Below are positions 54,201 to 62,006 of a stretch of 64,000 bases of DNA, in pieces. The notes under the pieces were generated by a model. It did no database searches and had not been told where the DNA came from. It saw only the letters and a program-made list of their open reading frames with translations. The translations under genes were made by a program, and so were the position numbers. This stretch comes from Eubacteriales bacterium. GTDB taxonomy: Bacteria > Bacillota > Clostridia > Lachnospirales > Lachnospiraceae. How positions within the stretch are numbered: position 1 is the first letter of the stretch; every line of letters begins with the position of its first letter. The stretch is from positions 62,001-126,000 of the forward strand of contig JAUNOK010000003.1 of NCBI GenBank assembly GCA_030537195.1, written 5' to 3'.

Positions 54201-54966
54201 TGTTATATGTAGCTTCCATAGGAGCTCTGTAAAATCCGTCCTTAAACTTAACATCTGTAAGCTCTGTTGCAAATGTTGTGTGACGGCAATGGTCTGACCA
54301 GTATGTATCAAGTACTCTGATTTCAGTCATAGAAGGATCACGCTTCTCAACATTAGCAAAATGTTCCTGAATGAACTTGAAATCCTTAAATGTCATGGCA
54401 AGTCCTAAAGAATCATATAATTCCTTTAACTTATCCTCTGGCATATCCTTGAATCCATCAAAATATATAACATCAGCCGGAGTCTTGAACTCAGTAACAA
54501 GAGTTTCTGGAATATCCTCTGCTGCCTGTCTTGAATCAACAGGGTTAATGCAGTGTTCCTTAATCTTGTTCTTCTCCTCCTCAGTAATAGTTCCTGTCAA
54601 TACATAAGTTACAGCAGTCTTGATAACTGGTGTCTCATTCTCATTAAAGAACTTAACACACTGCTCTGCAGAATCAGCTCTCTGATCGAACTGTCCTGGA
54701 AGATACTCTACAGAGAACACGAAATCATCCTTCCCTGCTGGAAATGTTCCCTCATAAACATCATCTACTGGTGGCTCAGAAAAAACAGTAGTAAGTGCTT
54801 TCTTATATGTTTCTTCTGAAAGATTCTCGATATCATAACGAATAAGAACTCTTACATCAGTAATAGTCTTAATTCCAAGATATCCGCCTATCTCTTCAAG
54901 TAATTCTTTCGCATTAACTGCAAATGGTTTCTTTTTCTCGACAAAAACTCTCTTAACGCCGCTCAT
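51214..54966 (-). CDS. purL: Phosphoribosylformylglycinamidine synthase, single-chain
   Basis: 1250-residue large-type FGAM synthase, fourth step of purine synthesis. N-terminal PurS-like part, then the synthetase core (YWSDHCRHTTFATEL, NFKNETHNHPTEIEPFGGAA, GGRTGRDGCGGATGSSK, KCNDFGAGGVSVAIGELA, PSIGGKDSMSGTFEH), then a class I glutaminase (FIPVFPGTNCEYDSAKAFER, LGICNGFQALIKLGLVP with the nucleophilic Cys, and PASHGEGRF with the His). Separate purS/Q/L are the rule in bacilli, while clostridia often have this fused type. GGAGG precedes the ATG; own promoter present. Confidence 0.96.
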   Translation of the reverse strand: MSGVKRVFVEKKKPFAVNAKELLEEIGGYLGIKTITDVRVLIRYDIENLSEETYKKALTTVFSEPPVDDVYEGTFPAGKDDFVFSVEYLPGQFDQRADSAEQCVKFFNENETPVIKTAVTYVLTGTITEEEKNKIKEHCINPVDSRQAAEDIPETLVTEFKTPADVIYFDGFKDMPEDKLKELYDSLGLAMTFKDFKFIQEHFANVEKRDPSMTEIRVLDTYWSDHCRHTTFATELTDVKFKDGFYRAPMEATYNKYLSDRAKIYKDRKDKFVCLMDLALMGAKKLKAEGKLADQEESDEINACSIVVPVEIDGKTEEWLVNFKNETHNHPTEIEPFGGAATCLGGAIRDPLSGRTYVYQAMRITGAADPTVPVSETLHGKLPQRKLVTGAAHGYSSYGNQIGLATGYVKEIYHPDYVAKRMEIGAVIAAAPRSAVKRENSDPGDIIILLGGRTGRDGCGGATGSSKVHTEKSIEDCGAEVQKGNAPTERKMQRLFRRPEVTKLIKKCNDFGAGGVSVAIGELAAGLKVDLDKVPKKYEGLDGTELAISESQERMAVVVDPKDVKEFLQYAVQENLEAVEVAVVTEEPRLVLNWRGKDIVNISRAFLDTNGAHQETKVVVDIPSQEDDYLKPVKVTDVRGKWLKTLADLNECSQKGLVERFDGSIGAGSVYMPYGGKYQLTETQSMVAKLPVLKGKCDTVTMMSYGFDPYLSSWSPYHGAIYAVTDSVAKIVAAGGDFSKIRFTYQEYFRRMTEDPERWSQPFAALLGAYEAQMGFGLPSIGGKDSMSGTFEHIDVPPTLCSFAIDVAKEGDIITPELKNDGDVLVRFDIKKDQYDLPDFEQVKALYSAIHELIQKKAIVSAYVLDANGLVPALSKMAFGNKLGFEISADVKEDDLFAPAYGCIVAEVPADKLGEITTAYTKVGTVKDNGKFTYKEVSINIEEALSVWTDTLEEVFPTKASKETTPVESKLYEAPSVHVCKNKVAKPTVFIPVFPGTNCEYDSAKAFERAGADTIVKVFKNLDAESIRESVDEFEKAINQAQIIMFPGGFSAGDEPDGSAKFFATAFRNAKMKEAVEKLLNERDGLALGICNGFQALIKLGLVPNGKITGQDAQSPTLTFNTINRHISKMVYTKVVSNLSPWLANAELGGVYCNPASHGEGRFVAPKEWLDKLFANGQVATQYCDLNGNVSMDEEWNINGSYMAIEGITSPDGRCFGKMAHSERRGDSVAINIYGEQDIKIFESGVKYFK

Positions 54967-55010
54967 ATCTTCCTCCTGAGATTAGTTATATTAATTATTA
55001 ATATTTAACT

Positions 55011-55038
55011 ATTGTATCACAATAAAACATATTTTCAA
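55011..55038 (-). promoter_or_regulatory. purL promoter
   Basis: Minus-strand -35 TTGAAA (55033-55038), 16 bp spacer, -10 TACAAT (55011-55016), about 45 bp before the purL start. The leader is too short for a purine riboswitch. Confidence 0.6.
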
Positions 55039-55042
55039 ATAA

Positions 55043-55981
55043 TTATTCATGCATTCTTCTTATTATCTTGTAAACAACCTGATTACCCATTACGGTAGGT
55101 CCTGTATGTGCGAAGAAAACAATGCCGTCTGTCTGTGATATTATCTCGCTCTTTACCGTTCCCTCACATGGATCAAGAATCTGTGCAATAAGCTCGCCAT
55201 GATATACAGGGTCACCCGGTTCTTTAAGTCTCTTATAGAATCCGGCATCATAAGTCTTGACCGCCATAAGGTCGAATTCATTAATAACACTTGCTATGTA
55301 TCCACTGTGATTATTGTACTTAAGAATACCCATTCTTGTTAAGAATCTGAGTACCGAAGACACTGCCTGTCTTGCAGACTTCTCATCAATCATATCAGTA
55401 CTGTTGGTATATATTGAAAATGCATTGGTACCATTCATCTGCCAGTTATAATTAAGTGTAACTGTATCCATTGGCTTAGGCTTTCTTATAACAACGTACT
55501 GAAGTCCGAACAGATTAGCAAGACTCGCACTCTGGAATCCTGTATCCATCATCTTTACATGCGGTATGAAATCACCCGGCATGTAAAAGCTTGCAAAATG
55601 TATTCCGTAGCTGTAGCCCTTAATCCTGTCAAAAAGCGTACCTGCTATCTGCTTGGTTGTATCTCCATTAATATCACCTGGAAAAGCCCTGTTAATATCA
55701 GAATTATCTGTAGGCCAGAATCTCTTTCCTACATTCATTGAAAATCTGTTGACAGATGGAATGACAAGAATCTCATGGTTATGCGATATCGCTCCGTGAG
55801 CTTCGAGCTCTTTAAGCGCTTTTACAAGCTGTGAGCATATATACAGCTGCTGTATCTCATTGCCTCTTAAAGCACCTACAATACATGCTGATTTCTCGCC
55901 TCCTCCGAATCTGTATCCTTCTATCTGATAATCTTCTCTATATATACCTTTTAACGAATAAATAATCTCTTTCTTCATCAT
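55043..55981 (-). CDS. Aspartoacylase/AstE-family protein with an altered zinc site
   Basis: 312 residues related to the M14-like succinylglutamate desuccinylase/aspartoacylase family. The zinc motif, usually H-G-x-E, reads CIVGALRGNEIQQLYICSQ here, with Arg replacing His; the later His is retained (GIHFASFYMPGDFIPHVKM). It also has RFWPTDNSDINRAFPGD, and the C-terminal domain (HSGYIASV...GDPVYHGELIAQIL) resembles a lipoyl-like barrel. The ATG overlaps the stop of its upstream paralogue. Loss of one ligand suggests an inactive or regulatory partner. Confidence 0.8.
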   Translation of the reverse strand: MMKKEIIYSLKGIYREDYQIEGYRFGGGEKSACIVGALRGNEIQQLYICSQLVKALKELEAHGAISHNHEILVIPSVNRFSMNVGKRFWPTDNSDINRAFPGDINGDTTKQIAGTLFDRIKGYSYGIHFASFYMPGDFIPHVKMMDTGFQSASLANLFGLQYVVIRKPKPMDTVTLNYNWQMNGTNAFSIYTNSTDMIDEKSARQAVSSVLRFLTRMGILKYNNHSGYIASVINEFDLMAVKTYDAGFYKRLKEPGDPVYHGELIAQILDPCEGTVKSEIISQTDGIVFFAHTGPTVMGNQVVYKIIRRMHE

Positions 55982-56910
55982 CTGCCACCATAAACTCTCG
56001 CAATAAGAGCCCCCTTATGCACTACCGGATTCTCTCTTAATGTAAATATAATTCCATCTGTAGGTGATTCAATTCTCTGGATTATTCTTCCCTCAATAGG
56101 TTCAATAATATCTCCTATGTGCGTTCCAATTCCAATCCTTCCCATAGAATCAACTGCTGATACGAATATTCCGCTTTCCTTAGCAGTAAGAAATGTTACT
56201 TCACCTTCTGTAGAGATAATAGGATCATTCACATCCTTTGGCTCATCGTCCCATATTCCCATGTGTGACATAAGGTTAAATATACCGTCAACAATATCCC
56301 TGCAATACTTAGGTGTAATTCTGTTTCCAACGCCCATCTCTGTAACAAGAGTAGGCACACCAAGATGGTTAAGACTGTAGGCAAGAGTTGCATCAAGCAC
56401 AGTAATAGACGAATATATCCATACAAACTGTGCATTCATCATCTTCGCATATGGAAGAAGCTTTTCCTGTGTATCATCATTAATTCTTACCTGTGGCATC
56501 TCATTTACAAATATATTGCTTGAATGGATGTCGATACACAAGTCACTTCCAATAATATCTTCAATAATGCCTGCTGCCACATATTCAGCCATGGCACCAT
56601 TATTATCACCAGGGAAAACTCTGTTCATATCAAGATCAAACATAGGAATTCCTCTTGAACCTGTATCAATACCAAGAGGATTAATATCCGGATATATATC
56701 AACTATTCCCTTAAGTTTATCCTTTTCTCTCTCAATTCTTCTTATAATCTCATAACATATCAATTGACCATCCAGCTCATCACCATGAGTACCTGTAACA
56801 ATCGATATTCTTGGTGCGCTGTGGTTCTCTTCTTTATTCATAAGTCTGTTCTTCCTGACTACCAGTCTCTCATGAACCGGAAGTTCAACAGAAACAACTT
56901 CTTCTATCAT
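55978..56910 (-). CDS. Aspartoacylase/AstE-family zinc hydrolase
   Basis: 310 residues of the same family with an intact zinc motif, IVTGTHGDELDGQLICYEII (His and Glu), then DIYPDINPLGIDTGSRGIP, FDLDMNRVFPGDNNG and LCIDIHSSNIFVNE with the third ligand His. A C-terminal barrel domain (GEVTFLTAKESGIFVSAVDS) follows. Members remove acyl groups from N-acyl amino acids; the acyl group and amino acid are unknown. Overlaps its downstream paralogue by four bases, so the two are likely made at 1:1 ratio and may form a heteromer. Confidence 0.85.
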   Translation of the reverse strand: MIEEVVSVELPVHERLVVRKNRLMNKEENHSAPRISIVTGTHGDELDGQLICYEIIRRIEREKDKLKGIVDIYPDINPLGIDTGSRGIPMFDLDMNRVFPGDNNGAMAEYVAAGIIEDIIGSDLCIDIHSSNIFVNEMPQVRINDDTQEKLLPYAKMMNAQFVWIYSSITVLDATLAYSLNHLGVPTLVTEMGVGNRITPKYCRDIVDGIFNLMSHMGIWDDEPKDVNDPIISTEGEVTFLTAKESGIFVSAVDSMGRIGIGTHIGDIIEPIEGRIIQRIESPTDGIIFTLRENPVVHKGALIARVYGGR

Positions 56911-56992
56911 ATCATTCTCCCATAATCCCCCGGATTATCTATACCCGGACCTTATTAATATCTGTTTGGATTTTATCACACATGAAATGTGT

Positions 56993-59455
56993 CTACAAGT
57001 CCTGTTCGTCCCAGAAATCGCGTATACATCTGTCAGCATTGCCAAGTGTCACCGGATATATCCTGTTCCACTCTCTCGGATACATGCTCTCATATTCACC
57101 AGTCATAAATCTGTCGTCTAAAAGCGCAATAACGCCCTTATCCGTATCAGTCCTTATAACCCTTCCCGCTGCCTGAAGCACCTTATTCATTCCCGGAATA
57201 ACATAGGCGTAAGAATATCCGTTTTTGCCAAATTCATCAAAATAATCCCTTAAAATGTTGCGTTCCCTGCACACCATCGGCATCCCTGTTCCTACTATGA
57301 CAGCTCCAATCAGACTCTCATCCTTTAAATCAATCCCTTCCGAGAATATTCCGCCAAGCACGCAGAAGCCTACAAGCGAAGCTCCCTCCGGCAGCTCCTC
57401 GTAAAATGCCGATAAGAAATTCTCCTTATCAGCCTCCTTCATAAAACGTCCCTGCACAAGCACATTAATACACTGCTCTGGTAAAAATGTATCTTCTCCA
57501 CCACATTCAGCTACATTGATACCATTTTTCCACCTGAAACACTCCAGAACATTCTCCATGTAAGAATATGACGGAAAGAACACCATGTATCTTCCACTTC
57601 TGCCAGATACCATATGCATAATATAATCATGTACCTTGGCAAACTCTTTTGCATTTCTTCTTGTATAACGGCTTGTCACATCAGTGGCAACGACAATTCT
57701 CTTATTGTCAGGCTCGAAAGAAGAATGTGCATACACCGCTCTTTCTGACACATCACCTGAAAGCATTTCTTTAAAATAGTTCACCGGCAGCAGTGTAGCC
57801 GAGAAAAACACAGTACTTCTGCCCTGTGAAAGTCTCTCACTTATGTTGCCTGACGGGTCAACGCAGTACAGATGTACAAGAAAGTTTCCATCGTTATCAT
57901 GTTCATTATAGTAGACATATTTTTCATCAGCACAGTCGTACATATTAAGAAAATGTCTCACTGCAAAGAAAAATTCCAGCAGCTCGTTAGTGACAGGCTC
58001 ACCCTTATGCCTTTCCATGAACTTCTGCATAAGTCCCATGACACGCTCAAGACTGGCTGGAAATGTGCCAAGTCCACTCACAACCATAAAAGTATCGCAC
58101 TGTCTTTTATATTCGAGCAATTGCTTGTTGCATTTGTCAAGTGCGCCTGCAAGCCGCTTATCCATCTCCTTGACAAGCTTCTTTGCTGCAAGGAAATCCT
58201 CTTTTTTCAACACAGCACTGTACATTTCTCTTGCTCTATCCACAAGGTTATGCGCCTCATCCACAAGAAACACATAATCTCCCTTCGCACCGTTGCCAAA
58301 ATACCTCTTAAGCGACGCGTCCGGGTCAAATACATAATTATAATCGCATATAATTCCATCACACCAGTACGAAACATCAAGCGACATCTCAAACGGGCAG
58401 ACCTTATGCCTGTCCGCATATTCCATGACATTATCCCTCCCGATAACCATCTGGCTCGTTATTATGTCATACACAGCGTCATTAATCCTGTCAAAATGTC
58501 CCTTGGCATACGGACACGCCACCGGATTGCAGTTGCGCTCATCAAGTGGACATATTTTATCCTTCGCGGTAAGCGTAACAGTTCTCATGTGAAGCCCGCT
58601 ATCCCTCAATATAGCATAAGTATCCTCCGCAACAGTTCTCGTTATCGTCTTGGAGGTCAGATAAAATATCTTGTCAGCCATCTGCTGCCCTAGCGCCTGC
58701 ACAGCCGGAAACACAGTAGACAGTGTCTTTCCGACACCTGTAGGTGCCTGTATATACAGATTCTCACTATCTTCAATAGCCCTGTATACACTCACGCACA
58801 GATTCTTCTGCCCCTCTCTGTATTCATAAGGGAACTTAAGACCTTTGATTGATTCAGTTCTTTTATGTCTTTCATCAAATGTATAATCAGTCCATCTCTT
58901 AAAGCCAGTAATCAGCTTCGTAAACCATTCTTCAATCCGTTCAAATGTGTACTCTTCCAGAAACTTATTAACTGTCTCAGGCTCTGGTGTAACGTAAGTC
59001 ATCTGTATTCCAATATTAGAAAGCTTCTTCTGGCTAGCATATATATAGCCATACACCAGTGCCTGTGCCTTATGCACATACACCGGTTCTTTAAGCAGAG
59101 ATACATCTGTCTGCATTGTCTTTATCTCATCGATTATTACATCACCCTTTGGTTCTTTATTGCCGTCCTCATCCTGATTAATATCTGCAATTATACCGTC
59201 AGCCCTGCCTTCAACCTGTAAGACATACTCAATCCCTAAGTCAGACACAAGCGGTATCTCAATCTTTAAAGGCACTTCGGCATGATACATAGTCCCCATG
59301 CTGTGCTGGATTTTCCTGTGAATCCTTGCGCCCTCCTGCATGATTTTTACATCGTTACTGCCGGTATTCCTGTTGTCAATATCACCTTCTGCACACATGA
59401 ATTCCACAAGATTCCTTACAGATATTCGAAAGCAGTTTCCATTTACAGAGTACAT
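56993..59455 (-). CDS. RecB-type nuclease fused to a Rad3/DinG-like helicase
   Basis: 820 residues from ATG at 59455 (behind GGAG; the TTG at 59470 is less likely). Domain 1 (about 1-150): Cas4/RecB-type PD-(D/E)XK nuclease with GRADG (83-87), DEIKT (109-113) and HKAQALVYGY (the Q-x-x-x-Y motif). Domain 2: SF2 helicase with Walker A PTGVGKT (238-244), four Cys (about 302, 309, 314, 353) for an FeS cluster, and DEAH (399-402). C-terminal helicase motif GRVIRTDTDKG. Acts on DNA ends or flaps. A 260-residue partner gene lies 11 bp upstream. Confidence 0.88.
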   Translation of the reverse strand: MYSVNGNCFRISVRNLVEFMCAEGDIDNRNTGSNDVKIMQEGARIHRKIQHSMGTMYHAEVPLKIEIPLVSDLGIEYVLQVEGRADGIIADINQDEDGNKEPKGDVIIDEIKTMQTDVSLLKEPVYVHKAQALVYGYIYASQKKLSNIGIQMTYVTPEPETVNKFLEEYTFERIEEWFTKLITGFKRWTDYTFDERHKRTESIKGLKFPYEYREGQKNLCVSVYRAIEDSENLYIQAPTGVGKTLSTVFPAVQALGQQMADKIFYLTSKTITRTVAEDTYAILRDSGLHMRTVTLTAKDKICPLDERNCNPVACPYAKGHFDRINDAVYDIITSQMVIGRDNVMEYADRHKVCPFEMSLDVSYWCDGIICDYNYVFDPDASLKRYFGNGAKGDYVFLVDEAHNLVDRAREMYSAVLKKEDFLAAKKLVKEMDKRLAGALDKCNKQLLEYKRQCDTFMVVSGLGTFPASLERVMGLMQKFMERHKGEPVTNELLEFFFAVRHFLNMYDCADEKYVYYNEHDNDGNFLVHLYCVDPSGNISERLSQGRSTVFFSATLLPVNYFKEMLSGDVSERAVYAHSSFEPDNKRIVVATDVTSRYTRRNAKEFAKVHDYIMHMVSGRSGRYMVFFPSYSYMENVLECFRWKNGINVAECGGEDTFLPEQCINVLVQGRFMKEADKENFLSAFYEELPEGASLVGFCVLGGIFSEGIDLKDESLIGAVIVGTGMPMVCRERNILRDYFDEFGKNGYSYAYVIPGMNKVLQAAGRVIRTDTDKGVIALLDDRFMTGEYESMYPREWNRIYPVTLGNADRCIRDFWDEQDL

Positions 59456-59466
59456 ACTATCTCCAT

Positions 59467-60249
59467 TCAATAATGTTCTTCAATATCATATATATAGGCA
59501 TTGCCTGTCTTTCCGACTCTTTTCACCTGTTCCATGTAATTAAGCATTGCAAGTACACTGGCAGCCGTCTGCCTGTCAATATGCGCCGCATTTGCAAAGT
59601 CCGCTGAAGTAAAGTCCTTCTCAAGCCCTTCCGGCACGAACTGCATATAATCCTGCGGGCAGTCCAGCTCAATAACCTTTCTTATTCCAACCGGAATCCT
59701 GTCATATCGCACACTTCCGCGCTTCTTATCATAACTCCATCCATTAAGAAGCTTATACTCCTCCATATCAATCAGCAGCAAAGTAACCTTAAGATTCGGA
59801 TTTTTTAAAAATGCTTTAATCTTATACAGTTCAAACATGGCATCATACATTGAACACCTCTTCGGTGACTTTCTTCTTGAAGTAATATCCCCTGTCTCCG
59901 GCTCTATCCAGCTTAGATACTTTTCATATGGCATCGGATACACAACCCTGACCTGATATTCATTCAGGAATACTGACAGCTTATCCCTTAACTTGTTAAG
60001 CTGTCTTGTCTGAATCTCAATTATTCCATGCTCATTATATATATCTGCATAGTAGCCGTCTATTGCAACCTCGTGATTATCCTCATCGGGTTCATAATAC
60101 ATTTTAAGTACTGCATGCAGTGTCTTTTCTGACAAAGTGCCTATCCCCTTGTCATTGTGGCTCTTGCCGATTATCTTCTCCTTCGCTTCATCAAAAGCCT
60201 TACTGTCTATATATTCTATTGGTTCATTGGAAGATTTCTTCTTCGGCAT
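59467..60249 (-). CDS. Putative nuclease with winged helix, partner of the helicase
   Basis: 260 residues. A possible PD-(D/E)XK core lies at 40-95: LHAVLKMYYE, VAIDGYYADIYNEHGIIEIQT (Asp64, Asp69, Glu78 and Gln80 where Lys is usual). The C-terminal 70 residues read as a winged helix (TSADFANAAHIDRQTAASVL, EQVKRVGKTGNAYIYDI). No named family recognised. It lies 11 bp upstream of the nuclease-helicase gene and was probably selected together with it. A DNA-repair or DNA-end-processing pair is inferred. Confidence 0.6.
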   Translation of the reverse strand: MPKKKSSNEPIEYIDSKAFDEAKEKIIGKSHNDKGIGTLSEKTLHAVLKMYYEPDEDNHEVAIDGYYADIYNEHGIIEIQTRQLNKLRDKLSVFLNEYQVRVVYPMPYEKYLSWIEPETGDITSRRKSPKRCSMYDAMFELYKIKAFLKNPNLKVTLLLIDMEEYKLLNGWSYDKKRGSVRYDRIPVGIRKVIELDCPQDYMQFVPEGLEKDFTSADFANAAHIDRQTAASVLAMLNYMEQVKRVGKTGNAYIYDIEEHY

Positions 60250-60331
60250 AGCTTATTCCTCATCACAACATATGTTCTATCATGTTATCAAGTATCTTAC
60301 GAATACCCGAAAAAATCAACCCTATATGACA

Positions 60332-60380
60332 AATGCCCTGATAATTTACAGACATGTACATCTATAACCATCAGGGCATT
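60332..60380 (-). terminator. Terminator-like hairpin after the cohesin-like protein gene
   Basis: Perfect 11-bp arms AATGCCCTGAT (60332-60342) and ATCAGGGCATT (60370-60380) with a 27-base loop, just past the stop at 60391; the T-run is short. Confidence 0.55.
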
Positions 60381-60390
60381 AAACATTTAT

Positions 60391-61989
60391 TTACTTATCT
60401 TCGTCGTCAATATCAAACAACTTTAATTCTTCAACATCATTCTTGCCAGATTTGTCATCTCCGTAAGATTTGTATAATGAATCGTCTTCGTCAAAGCCAG
60501 CGTCCTCGTCATCCTCACCGTCTTCATCATACTCTTCTATCTCTTTCTCGGTATATTCATCAAGGTCAACTCCGTCTTTAGAAGCCATGTTAAATACCTT
60601 CTTAACCTTAGAAAGCTTAGCAGCAAGTATAATTGTGACAACGATAAATGCAACGATTATCACGCCAAGTATCATAACTATTGTAAGCCAGAACCTGTTA
60701 CTGCCAAATGTCTTGCTGTTATCAGCTTTGACAACTGTATCAGCATCTGTTGTCTTAACAACAGAATATGCCTGTATAGTTCCATCACTTACTCTGTATC
60801 TGAACCAGCCTTTCTCGCCAAGCGAGCTTACTCCGTAGAACAGGCAGTACTGTCTGTCAGCATCCATAAGCACCTGTACTTCCTTACCATTCATGGTAAA
60901 CTTGGTAAGCGCATAGCCAGCTGGTTTCTCTAATGAGTTAGTTATTGGCAGAACAACATATGTTATCTCTGGTTCTGCAACAGTGTTGTATGGTGAAAAT
61001 GTTTTCGCAGTCTCATCATAGATATAGAAACCACCTTTTCCATCTTCGCTCTCAAGATACATAAGGATAAGACCTGTCTTTAATCCCTTTATGGCATTAA
61101 TCTTCTGTCCATTGTATTCATAATCTATTTCCTGATATCCATCTGGAATTGTGATTCCTGAATAATCCTGTATAACTGAATATTTCTTACCATCTATTGT
61201 AACTGTTCCATCATCATTAACAGTCTGGGTTGGTGTCTCTGTAACCTCTTCTGTCTTTGACTCAGCCTCTGTTGTTGCTTCCTGACCATCCTCAAGTCTT
61301 GTTGTGTATATTATATACTTCTTAACTGAACCATCTTCTGCAGTAACTGTAATTGTAGTTGTATTACTGCCCGGGTCCATTCTTCTTCCGCTTATGCTCA
61401 CCTTGGCAGCACTGTCATTAGCAACAGCACTTACAACAAGCTCTGTAACATCAGAATCAACAGTTGCATTGTATGTTGTCCTGTCTGGTGAAAATGCTGG
61501 TGAAAGCGTTCCCGGACTTATCTGCAGGGACTTTAATGTGTTGTCTGAAGAATAGCTGGCTGGAGCTTTTACAGTAACAGTTCCTGAAGATGTTGTTAAT
61601 GACATATAATCTTCATCTGCTGAAGATGTATATGACGTTGATTTATCAACTGATATCGTCGCTGTTCCCGGATTAATAGCCTTAAATACAATTTCAAATG
61701 AAGTTGCACTTGGAGATATTAATCTTCCTGTTCCACCTCCACCAGTATCAAATCCACTTACATACTGTAATATACTTGAATCATAGTTTATTTTTAAATC
61801 ACACAGTTCTATCTTTACATCAGATGATGCTGTTATTGTTATTGTTACTTCATCACCAACATTGGCACTGGCAGAACTTATAGAAACATGTGCTGTCTGT
61901 GCTGCTTTTACATTAGTCAGACCAGAAAACATTAATATGCTCATCAGCATTGCCATTACTAATGCAGTTATTCTTTTTATGTTATTCAT
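60391..61989 (-). CDS. Membrane-anchored cohesin-like protein
   Basis: 532 residues. Signal peptide to about 30 (NVKA/AQ). A cohesin-like domain follows (about 32-140): VSISSASANVGDEVTITITA, LKINYDSSILQYVSGFDTGG and ATSFEIVFKAINPGTATISV. Then a cadherin-like beta-sandwich (LKSLQISPGTLSPAFSPDRTTYNATV), a Thr/Glu linker and an unknown beta-rich domain. A membrane helix (about 445-468) ends in a strongly acidic cytoplasmic tail (EEYDEDGEDDEDAGFDEDD). ATG at 61989 behind GGAG. It sits 17 bp after a dockerin-bearing enzyme gene, its probable ligand. Confidence 0.78.
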   Translation of the reverse strand: MNNIKRITALVMAMLMSILMFSGLTNVKAAQTAHVSISSASANVGDEVTITITASSDVKIELCDLKINYDSSILQYVSGFDTGGGGTGRLISPSATSFEIVFKAINPGTATISVDKSTSYTSSADEDYMSLTTSSGTVTVKAPASYSSDNTLKSLQISPGTLSPAFSPDRTTYNATVDSDVTELVVSAVANDSAAKVSISGRRMDPGSNTTTITVTAEDGSVKKYIIYTTRLEDGQEATTEAESKTEEVTETPTQTVNDDGTVTIDGKKYSVIQDYSGITIPDGYQEIDYEYNGQKINAIKGLKTGLILMYLESEDGKGGFYIYDETAKTFSPYNTVAEPEITYVVLPITNSLEKPAGYALTKFTMNGKEVQVLMDADRQYCLFYGVSSLGEKGWFRYRVSDGTIQAYSVVKTTDADTVVKADNSKTFGSNRFWLTIVMILGVIIVAFIVVTIILAAKLSKVKKVFNMASKDGVDLDEYTEKEIEEYDEDGEDDEDAGFDEDDSLYKSYGDDKSGKNDVEELKLFDIDDEDK

Positions 61990-62006
61990 AATATTCTCCA
62001 ATATAA

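Noticed and set aside
54967..55042. Purine riboswitch upstream of purL
   Set aside because: The leader after the promoter is under 50 bases and shows no aptamer-like paired helices.
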